Source: Glandiceps talaboti (lineage: Eukaryota; Hemichordata; Enteropneusta; Spengelidae). From it: a DNA stretch of 64,000 bases. The position numbers and the translations under genes are program-made. Numbering within the stretch: the stretch's first letter is position 1; each line of letters starts with the position of its first letter. Below, piece after piece: positions 55,101 through 64,000 of this stretch. Location of the stretch: NCBI RefSeq assembly GCF_964340395.1, contig NC_135562.1:19715626-19779625 (forward strand), in the 5' to 3' direction. A model generated the notes under the pieces. It was given only the letters and a program-made list of their open reading frames with translations. It made no database searches and was not told the origin of the DNA.

Positions 55101-58100
55101 GACAGACTCCTTGTAATGTACACATACTGCTTAATGGCTGACAGACAAGTGACTGACTGACTGACTGACTAGTGACTGCCAGATTCCTTGTAATGTACAT
55201 GTACTGCTTGATGGCGACTGACAGGTGACTGACTGACTGACTGACTGCTTCAGGTGTACTACAACATTTCTGACTGACTGACTAGTGACTGACAGACTCC
55301 TTGTATTGTACATGTACTACTTGGTGGCTGACTAACTTCTTCCGTTTAACTACTGACTGACTGACTGACTGACTGACTGACTTGTGACTGACAGACTCCT
55401 TTTAATGTATATGTACTACATGGTGGCTGACTGACTTCTTCAGTTGTACTACTGACTGACTGACTGACTGACTGCTGACTGACTGACTGACTGCTGACTG
55501 ACTAACTGACTGACTGACTGACTGACTTGTAATGTACATGTACTACTTGATGGCTGACTGACAGATGTCTGACTGACTATATCAGTTGTACTACAACATT
55601 TTTGATTGACTGACTAGTGACTGACAGACTCCTTGTAATGTACACATACTGCATAATGGTTGAATGACAAGTGACTGACTGACTGACTGACTGACTGCTT
55701 CAGTTGTACTACAACATTTCTGACTCACTGACTAGTGACTGACATATTCCTTGTAATGTACATGTACTGCTTGATGGCTGCCTGACAGGTGACTGACTGA
55801 CTGACTGCTTCAGTTGTACTACAACATTTCTGACTGATCGACTAGGGACTGACAGACTCCTTTTAATGTATATGTACTACTTGGTGGCTGACTGACTTCT
55901 TTAGTTGTACTACTGACTGACTGACTGACTGACTGACTGACTGACTTGTGACTGACTTACTTGTGACTAACAGACTCCTTGTAATGTACATGTACTACTT
56001 GGTGGCTGACTGACTTCTTCAGTTGTACAGCAACATTTCTGACTGCCTGACTGAATGAATGACTGACTGGGGACTGACAGACTCCTTGTAATGTACATGT
56101 ATTACCTGATGGCTGAGTGACAGGTGAGTGACTGACTGCTTCAGTTGCGCTACAACATTTCTGACTGACTGACTGACTGACTGACTAGTGACTGACAGAC
56201 TCCTTGTAATGTACATGTACTACTTGATGGCTGACTGACAGGTGACTGACTGACTATTTCAGTTGCACTACAACATTTTTGACTGACTGACTTGTGACTG
56301 ACAGACTCCTTGTAATGTACACATACTGCTTAATGGCTGACTGACAGGTTACTGACTGACTGACTACTTCAGCTGTACTACAACATTTCTGACTGACTGA
56401 CACTGACTGACTTGTGACTGACAGACTCCTTGTAATGTACATCTACTAATTTGATGGCTGACTTACAGGTGACTGACTGTCTGCTTCAGTTGTACTACAA
56501 CATTTCTGACTGACTGACTGACTGACTGACTGACTGACTGACTAGTGACTGCCAGATTCCTTGTAATGTACATGTACTGCTTGGTGGCCGACTGACAGGT
56601 GACTGACTGACTGACTGCTTCAGTTGTACTACAACATTTCTGACTGACTGACTTGTGACTGACTAGTGACTGACAGACTCCTTGTGATTTACATATACTA
56701 CTTGATGGCTGGGTGACTGACAGGTGACTGACTGACTGACTGCTTCAGTTGTACTACAATATTTCTGACTGATCGACTAGGGACTGACAGACTCCTTGTA
56801 ATGTACATGTACTACTTGATGGCTGACTGACAGCTAGGTGACTGACTGACTATTTCAGTTGTACTACAACATTTTTGATTGACTAACTGGTGACTGACAG
56901 ACTCCTTGTAATGTACACATACTGCTTAATGGCTGACAGACAAGTGACTGACTGACTGACTGACTAGTGACTGCCAGATTCCTTGTAATGTACATGTACT
57001 GCTTGATGGCGACTGACAGGTGACTGACTGACTGACTGACTGCTTCAGGTGTACTACAACATTTCTGACTGACTGACTAGTGACTGACAGACTCCTTGTA
57101 TTGTACATGTACTACTTGGTGGCTGACTAACTTCTTCCGTTTAACTACTGACTGACTGACTGACTGACTGACTGACTTGTGACTGACAGACTCCTTTTAA
57201 TGTATATGTACTACATGGTGGCTGACTGACTTCTTCAGTTGTACTACTGACTGACTGACTGACTGACTGCTGACTGACTGACTGACTGCTGACTGACTAA
57301 CTGACTGACTGACTGACTGACTTGTAATGTACATGTACTACTTGATGGCTGACTGACAGATGTCTGACTGACTATATCAGTTGTACTACAACATTTTTGA
57401 TTGACTGACTAGTGACTGACATATTCCTTGTAATGTACATGTACTGCTTGATGGCTGCCTGACAGGTGACTGACTGACTGACTGACTGCTTCAGTTGTAC
57501 TACAACATTTCTGACTGATCGACTAGGGACTGACAGACTCCTTTTAATGTATATGTACTACTTGGTGGCTGACTGACTTCTTTAGTTGTACTACTGACTG
57601 ACTGACTGACTGACTGACTGACTGACTGACTTGTGACTGACTTACTTGTGACTAACAGACTCCTTGTAATGTACATGTACTACTTGGTGGCTGACTGACT
57701 TCTTCAGTTGTACAGCAACATTTCTGACTGCCTGACTGAATGAATGACTGACTGGGGACTGACAGACTCCTTGTAATGTACATGTATTACCTGATGGCTG
57801 AGTGACAGGTGAGTGACTGACTGCTTCAGTTGCGCTACAACATTTCTGACTGACTGACTGACTGACTAGTGACTGACAGACTCCTTGTAATGTACATGTA
57901 CTACTTGATGGCTGACTGACAGGTGACTGACTGACTGACTATTTCAGTTGCACTACAACATTTTTGACTGACTGACTTGTGACTGACAGACTCCTTGTAA
58001 TGTACACATACTGCTTAATGGCTGACTGACAGGTTACTGACTGACTGACTACTTCAGCTGTACTACAACATTTCTGACTGACTGACACTGACTGACTTGT

Positions 58101-58147
58101 GACTGACAGACTCCTTGTAATGTACATCTACTAATTTGATGGCTGAC
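48866..58147 (-). repeat. Higher-order repeat of composite monomers, ~1.8 kb x 5
   Basis: The landmark ACTTACAGGTGACTGACTGT falls near 48866, 50648, 52447, 54669, 56461 and 58147; GACAGCTAGGTGACTG falls near 49235, 51013, 52817, 55036 and 56831. Most periods are about 1780-1800 bp. The third copy is ~2220 bp because of an internal 428-bp duplication, and the fifth is ~1690 bp because of a ~110-bp loss near 57415. Shared private variants (TTAACTACTGAC, CCTTGTATTGTAC, TTCAGCTGTACTAC) show recent expansion of a ~15-monomer block. Confidence 0.88.
53245..54100 (-). repeat. 428-bp internal duplication in third higher-order copy
   Basis: GACAGATGTCTGACTG occurs near 53344 and 53772, with the surrounding GCTGACTGACTAACTG and CACTGACTAGTGACTG blocks repeated too. 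This explains the longer third period. Confidence 0.8.
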
Positions 58148-60764
58148 TTACAGGTGACTGACTAGTGACTGACAGACTCCTTGTAATTTACATATACTAC
58201 TTGATGGCTGGGTGACTGACAGGTGACTGACTGACTGACTGCTTCAGTTGTACTACAATATTTCTGACTGATCGACTAGGGACTGACAGACTCCTTGTAA
58301 TGTACATGTACTACTTGGTGGCTGACTGACTTCTTCAGTTGTATGACTGACTGACTGACTGACTGACTGACTGACTGACTGGTGACTGACAGACTCCTTG
58401 TAATGTATATGTACTACTTTGATGGCTGACTGACAGGTGACTCACTGACTGACTGCTTCAGTTGAACTACAACATTTCTGACTGACTGACTGACTGACTT
58501 GTGACTGACTGGGGACTGACTGACTCCTTGTAATGTACACGTACAGCTTAATGACTGACTGACAGGTGACTGGCTGACTGCTTCAGTTGTACTACAACAT
58601 TTCTGACTGACTGACACTGACTGACTAGTGACTGACAGACTCCTTGTAATTTACATATACTACTTGATGGCTGGGTGACTGACAGGTGACTGACTGACTG
58701 ACTGCTTCAGTTGTACTACAATATTTCTGACTGATCGACTAGGGACTGACAGACTCCTTGTAATGCATCATGTACTACTTGGTGGCTGACTGACCTCTTC
58801 AGTTGTACTACTGACTAACTGACTGACTGACTGACTGACTGGTTACTGACTGACTCCTTGTAATGTACATGTACTACTGTGATGGCTGGCTGACAGGTGA
58901 CTGACTGACTGCTTCAGTTGAACTACAACATTTCTGACTGACTGAATGACTTGTGACTGACAGCCTCCTTGTAATGTGCATGTACTACTTGGTGGCTGAC
59001 TGACCTTTTCAGTTGTACTGCAACATTTCTGACTGCCTGACTTAATGAATGACTGACTGGGGACTGACTGACTCCTTTTAATGTACACGTACAGCTTAAT
59101 AGCTGACTGAGAGGTGACTGGCTGACTGCTTCAGTTGTACTACAACATTTCTGACTAACTGACTACTGACTGACTGACTGACTGACTGACTGACTAGTGA
59201 CTGACTAGTGACTGACAGACTCCTTGTAATGTACATGTACTACCTGATGGCTGAGTAACAGATGACTGACTGACTGACTGCTTCAGTTGTACAACATTTC
59301 TGACTGACTGACTAGTGACTGACAGACTCCTTGTAATGTACATGTACTACTTGATGGCTGACTGACTTCTTCAGTTGTACTACTGACTGACTGACTGACT
59401 GACTGACTGACTGACTGACTGACTGACTTGTGATTGACAGACTCCTTGTAATGTACATGTACTACTTGGTGGCTGACTGACTTCTTCAGTTGTACAGCAA
59501 CATTTCTGACTGCCTGACTTAATGAATGACTGACTGGGGACTGACTGACTCCTTGTAATGTACACGTACAGCTCAATGACTGAACGACAGGTGACTGGCT
59601 GACTGCTTCAGTTGTACTACAACATTTCTAACAGACTGAATAGTGACTGACAGACTCCTTGTAATTTACATGTACTACTTGATGGCTGGGTGACTGACAG
59701 GTGACTGACTGACTGACTGACTGACTGACTGACTGACTGACTGCTTCAGTTGTACTACAACATTTCTGACTGATCGACTAAGGACTGACAGACTCCTTGT
59801 AATGTACATGTACTACTTTGATGCCTGACTGACAGGTGACTGACTTCAGTTGAACTACAACATTTCTGACTGACTGACTGACTTGTGACTGACAGACTCC
59901 TTGTAATGTACATGTACTACTTGGTGGCTGACTGACTTCTTCAGTTGTACAGCAACATTTTTGACTGCCTGACTTAATGAATGACTGACTGGGGACTGAC
60001 TGACTCCTTGTAATGTACACGTACAGCTTAATAGCTGACTTACAGGTGACTGGCTGACTGGTTCAGTTGTACCACACCATTTCTGACTAACTGACTACTG
60101 ACTGACTGACTGTCTGACTGACTGACTGACTGTCTGACTGACTGACTGACTGACTGACTGACTGACTGACTGACTGACTAGTGACTGACAGACTCCTTGT
60201 AATGTACATGTACTACCTGATGGCTGAGTGACAGGTGAGTGACTGACTGCTTCAGTTGTACTACAACATTTCTGACTGACTGACTGACTGACTGACAAGT
60301 GACTGATAGACTCCTTGTAATGTACACATACTGCTTAATGGCCCGCTGACAGGTTACTGACTGACTGACTGCTTCAGTTGTACTACAACATTTCTGACTG
60401 ACTGACAGTGATTGACTTGTGACTGACAGACTCCTTGTAATGTACATCTACTAATTTGATGGCTGACTTACAGGTGACTGACTGTCTGCTTCAGTTGTAC
60501 TACAACATTTCTGACTGACTGACTAGTGACTGACAGACTCCTTGTAATTTACATGTACTACTTGATGGCTGGGTGACTGACAGGTGACTGACTGACTGAC
60601 AGCTTCAGTTTTACTACAACATTTCTGACTAACTGACTATATGACAGACTCCTTGTAATGTATATGTACTACTTGATGGCTGACTGACAGGTGACTGACT
60701 GACTGCTTCAGTTGTACTACAACATTTCTGACTGACTGACTGACTGACTGACTGACTGACTGAC

Positions 60765-60862
60765 TGACTGACTCCTTGTAATCTATACGTACTACTTGAT
60801 GGCTGACTTACAGATTCCTTGATATGTACATGTACTACTTGATTGCTGACTGACAGGTGACT

Positions 60863-60913
<51 letters not shown>

Positions 60914-61012
60914 TCCTTGTAATCTATACGTACTACTTGATGGCTGACTTACAGATTCCTTGATATGTACATGTACTACTTGATTGCTGACTGACAGGTG
61001 ACTGACTGACTG
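60765..61012 (-). repeat. 141-bp tandem duplication
   Basis: CTCCTTGTAATCTATACG and TTACAGATTCCTTGATATG appear near 60771 and again near 60912, in identical context including TTGATTGCTGACTGAC. Confidence 0.85.
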
Positions 61013-61047
61013 ACTGACTGACTGCTTCAGTTGTACTGCAACATTTC

Positions 61048-61100
61048 TGACTGACTGACTGACTGACTGACTGACTGACTGACTGACTGACTGACTGACT
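61048..61100 (-). repeat. Pure (TGAC)n tract, about 53 bp
   Basis: Thirteen uninterrupted tetranucleotide units, followed by TGTATGAATGACTGAC. Another long tract is at about 60135-60179. Confidence 0.9.
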
Positions 61101-62276
61101 GTATGAATGACTGACTGGTGACTGACTGACTCCTTGTAATGTACACGTACAGCTTAACTGTCTGACAGGTGACTGGCTGACTGCTTCAGTTGTACTACAA
61201 CATTTCTGACTAACTGACTGACTGACTGACTGACAAGTGACTGACAGACTCCTTGTAATGTACATGTACTACTTGATGACTGACTGACTATTTCAGTTGT
61301 ACTACAACATTTTTGACTGACTGACGAGTGACTGACAGACTCCTTGTAATATACACATACTGCTTAATGGCTGACTGACAGGTGACTGACTGACTGACTG
61401 CTTCAGTTGTACTACAACATTTCTGACTGATCGACTAGGGACTGACAGACTCCTTGTAATGTACATGTACTACTTGGTGGCTGACTGACTTCTTCAGTTG
61501 TATGACTGACTGACTGACTGACTGGTGACTGACTGCTTCAGTTGTACTACAACATTTGTGACTGACTGACTGACTGACTGACTGACTAGTGAATTACAGA
61601 CTCCTTGTATTGTACATATACTACTTGATGTACACGTACTACTTGATGGCTTACTGACAGGTGACTGACTGACTGCTTCAGTTGTACTACAACATTTCTG
61701 ACTGACTGACTGACTGACTGACTGACCGACTGACTGACTGACTAGTGACTGACAGACTCCTTGTAATGTACATGTACTACTTGATGGCTGGTTGACTGAA
61801 AGGTGACTGACTGACTGACTGACTGACTGACTGACTGCTTTAGTTGTACTACAACATTTCTGACTGACTAGTGACTGACAGACTCCTTGTAATGTACGTG
61901 TACTACTTGATGGCTGACTGACAGGTGACTGACTGACTGCTTCAGTTGTACTACAACATATCTGACTGACTTGTGACTGACTGACTGACTGACTGACTGA
62001 CTAGTGACTGACAGACTCCTTGTAATGTACATGTACTACCTGATGGCTGAGTAACAGGTGAGTGACTGACTGCTTCAGTTGTTCTACAACATTTCTGACT
62101 AACTTACTGACCGACTGGTGACTGACTGACTGACTGACTGACTGACTGACTGACTGACTGGTGACTGACTGACTGGTGACTGACTGACTGACTCCTTGTA
62201 ATGTATACGTACTACTTGATGGCTGACTTACAGGTGACTGACTGACTGACTTTCAGTCGTACTACAAGATTTCTCG

Positions 62277-62410
62277 TCATTGTATTACTGTATTCGAGCT
62301 GGTCTTATTTTTATTATTGTATTCGAGCTGGCCTTACTTTTATAAGCTGGCTTTATAAGCTGGCCTTACTTTTATACCATTGTATTCGAGCTGGTCTTAC
62401 TTTTATCGTT
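62277..62410 (+). repeat. Short direct repeats at edge of composite array
   Basis: TGTATTCGAGCTGGTCTTA or a close variant occurs near 62289, 62317 and 62373, with partial TATAAGCTGGC copies between them. The AT-rich unit is unrelated to GTCA or to the 420-bp satellite. Confidence 0.8.
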
Positions 62411-63340
62411 GTATTTTTAAATAACTTTATTGTGAAGCGGTTTTTTATTGTTTTGATGGAAGTGACTGACTGGTAACTAACTACTTGTACTGTACATGTA
62501 CTAGTCTCAGATTATTGGTCTCTTCTTTATCTACAAATATGTTCTGAAAGAGGATGTTACGTACCTTTAATCATCCTACAGGGAAATTTCACTGATCATT
62601 CTCCCAAACGTGAACATATGTTCTATCTACACTGTTGTACATCTCAATTATTTTGTAAATAGTTATGGATTTTTAAAACGAGTAGTGCATAGCCATTCAT
62701 TGTTGTCTGCATTTAGTTAAACAATGTTGGTTTAGAATTTCAAAAATAAAAGTACACACTTTCAAACTTTAGACAATAGAACTGCTCACTCCATTTTATA
62801 TAGTAGTGATACATAGTTGCTTCAAAACGAGATTTCAAAAAGGTAACCTTATTATTATTACTTTAAAACTTAACATTATTTTCAATGTATGAACTTTACA
62901 AGAAAACTGAAACGTTGCCAAAAACAGTTAAAGATTTTCACATGCAAGATCTGTTGATCCATAAATTTATCGAAGTTGTCAACAAAAGATTTACTCACAG
63001 AAATGGCTATAACTACATAATCAGTTAAACCATTAAAATAATGTATATTAAAATTCAAAGCTCACGTACATATACGCCTTTGTACATGTAGTATGTAAAT
63101 AAGTTTAGAGAAAATGGACTATATTTTATCAGCATCATCAACATTCCAAAACACGTTTGTCATCTATTTGTAAACTCCGACAGGATTAAATACGAAAATA
63201 AGCATCAGAGACGTCACTTAAATCACATGTGCTCAAATGATCGCCTTCGTGTGACACTGAACTAGAACTTAGTTGAACAGCCAATATGTTACGATCTGTC
63301 AAAGTACATTATCTGCCAATGTCATATATCATGATCACGA
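62411..63340. other. AT-rich single-copy sequence, no gene seen
   Basis: No convincing open frame or RNA gene is visible. A relic of the composite repeat (GTGACTGACTGG then CTGTACATGTACTAG) lies near 62461-62504, showing that the array edge is ragged. An AATAAA at 62745-62750 could be a polyadenylation signal but has no transcript to attach to. The sequence probably includes the promoter-side flank of the gene further right; I see no clear TATA box. Confidence 0.6.
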
Positions 63341-63385
63341 TCAGAAATCCTGTCATTTGTGCGATTTGTTATTCAAATTATACAA

Positions 63386-63592
63386 TTAAATGAAAATTCC
63401 TACACTCTGAACAGTGTTGCAACTCAACCTACCAAACTTAGTTCGACCACACTTTGGAAAACCAAAATTTCCGAGGGTATTTACGAGATGTACTTTATGT
63501 TTCTTGGACGACGTCATTTTGAATGCCGATCTTCGAATTTTAGGTAAGTTTCGGAAACAATCGGAAGCCAATGCCGCCGAGCTCCGTTCCAT
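63386..63592 (-). CDS. Small minus-strand open frame, uncertain
   Basis: Sixty-eight codons starting at GAAATGG (good initiation context), basic and serine-rich, with two cysteines (PKCGR, LSCN). It overlaps the probable plus-strand 5'-UTR exon, and plus-strand frames of similar length cover the same bases, so it may be chance in a locally GC-richer, CpG-containing stretch. No family is recognised. A divergent transcript from a bidirectional promoter is the alternative. Confidence 0.15.
   Translation of the reverse strand: MERSSAALASDCFRNLPKIRRSAFKMTSSKKHKVHLVNTLGNFGFPKCGRTKFGRLSCNTVQSVGIFI
63400..63543 (+). other. Probable 5'-UTR exon (3' end defined by donor)
   Basis: The sequence ends TTTTAG|GTAAGTTT, a near-perfect splice donor at 63544. 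The transcription start is unknown, so the left limit is nominal. If this exon is joined to the acceptor at 63844/63845, all three upstream frames meet a stop within a few codons (one has TAG at the exon end, the other two close at TGA or TAG just past the junction). The exon would therefore be non-coding leader, consistent with start codons lying in the next exon. The stretch is richer in CpG than its surroundings. Confidence 0.45.
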
Positions 63593-63844
63593 TTCTCACG
63601 TTCGGTAATGTTCGATTGACATTTGTGCTCGATTGAGTAGATCTCCCCACCCGAACGTCAACTCGGCAAACCAAAAACCGATATTCAGAGTACGATAACA
63701 TATTGAGTACGATCGATTTAGATCATTTATATTTCGTTACTAACGGATCGAAATAGAGAGTTCATTTTTAGGGCTTTTCTTAGCAATTTGAAATTATCAA
63801 AGTACAAATCCAATTTTGCATGTAATTTGTAATTTTTTTAGCAG
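63544..63844 (+). other. Probable first intron, 301 bp
   Basis: Begins GTAAGTTT and ends in a T-rich tract followed by AGCAG (TTTTTTTAGCAG|CTGAATAG). The tandem AG at 63841 and 63844 could give two acceptors three bases apart; neither choice changes the inferred coding start. AT-rich with no open frame of note. Confidence 0.45.
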
Positions 63845-63903
63845 CTGAATAGCCGACCCAATTGACTGAAAAGCCGGGCAAACTGGTCGGTGGCCAGCTT
63901 AAA

Positions 63904-64000
63904 ATGAACACGCTGAATCACAAGTCTCAAAAAATGGCAGTCCAGGCTATTCTTTTAGTTGTATCTCTGCACATTCCAACCATTTCTTTAGTGGGCTTCA
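63904..64000 (+). CDS. 5' end of gene, signal-peptide-like N-terminus (partial)
   Basis: The frame is open from 63853 to the window end after a TAG at 63850. Two in-frame ATGs occur. The first is at 63904 (AAAATGA) and adds ten polar residues (MNTLNHKSQK). The second at 63934 (AAAATGG) has a stronger initiation context and gives MAVQAILLVVSLHIP followed by TISLVGF: a short N-terminus and a hydrophobic core typical of a secretory signal peptide or first membrane segment. I favour 63934. The protein would be secreted or membrane-bound; 22 codons from that start are too few to name a family. The right edge cuts the gene. Confidence 0.45.
   Translation, partial: MNTLNHKSQKMAVQAILLVVSLHIPTISLVGF

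Larger units (their letters stand above)
39544..62275 (-). repeat. Composite (GTCA)n minisatellite, inverted (TGAC) orientation
   Basis: The plus strand shows the reverse complement of the 31.6-38.0 kb repeat: GACTCCTTGTAATGTACA, CAGTTGTACTACAACATTTC and TGATGGCTGACTGACAGGTG islands in variable TGAC tracts. The same monomer subtypes are present, including the CTGCCTGACTTAATGAATG type. VSQS-rich frames now open on the minus strand for the reason given for the other arm. The arm contains a ~3-kb segmental duplication (40.9-43.9 with 45.0-48.2 kb) and a ~1.8-kb higher-order array (48.9-58.1 kb). Parts at 39.6-40.9 and 58.2-62.3 kb are less regular. Confidence 0.95.

Noticed and set aside
31557-62275. 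Transposon with terminal inverted repeats (opposed arms)
   Set aside because: The arms are tandem arrays with different lengths and no transposase or defined termini; the 1.6-kb centre is satellite.
31557-62275. AP-1 sites in TGACT repeats
   Set aside because: The repeat gives TGACTGA, not the TGACTCA/TGAGTCA core; rare TGACTCAC matches come from single substitutions.
62745-62750. AATAAA as the end of a plus-strand gene
   Set aside because: No coding sequence lies upstream except the repeat; the hexamer is expected by chance in AT-rich DNA.
63359-63547. Plus-strand 62-codon frame as a coding first exon
   Set aside because: It ends at a TAA within the splice donor, and if spliced at 63543 it meets a stop one codon after the junction, so it cannot lead into the downstream frame.

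Overview
The window looks like metazoan nuclear DNA: AT-rich flanking sequence, GT-AG splice signals and large eukaryotic tandem arrays, with no bacterial operons or RNA genes. A marine invertebrate is a guess from general character only. About 97% of it is tandem repeat; the last 1.7 kb is ordinary single-copy sequence holding the 5' end of a gene.

Layout. (1) 1-31488: exactly 75 complete head-to-tail copies of a ~420-bp satellite, followed by a 68-bp partial copy (31489-31556). The array continues off the left edge. It has two subfamilies, units 1-28 (1-11754) and units 29-75 (11755-31488), with higher-order periods of 10-11 units in the first and 6/12 units (5038 bp) in the second. (2) 31557-37963: a composite repeat of (GTCA)n tracts mixed with conserved islands, monomers about 105-135 bp, in GTCA orientation. 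(3) 37964 to ~39543: a four-unit island of diverged 420-bp satellite in the same orientation as the main array. (4) ~39544-62275: the same composite repeat in the opposite (TGAC) orientation, holding a ~3-kb segmental duplication and a ~1.8-kb higher-order repeat of five copies. (5) 62276-64000: single-copy flank with a small triplicated motif, a probable 5'-UTR exon, a 301-bp intron, and a coding start with a signal-peptide-like N-terminus cut by the right edge.

Most open frames in the window are repeat by-products: a 68-codon minus-strand frame recurs in each 420-bp unit, and VSQS-rich frames occur because the GTCA strand has no stop codon in any frame. The main observation is that each 420-bp unit, read on the minus strand, contains splice signals outlining an 80-nt and a 127-nt exon that join in frame (207 nt, 69 codons). 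The satellite may therefore derive from, or still be, an amplified two-exon cassette. A recurrent one-base deletion in seven copies argues against all copies being translated. The second structural novelty is the inverted layout of the composite repeat around the satellite island.
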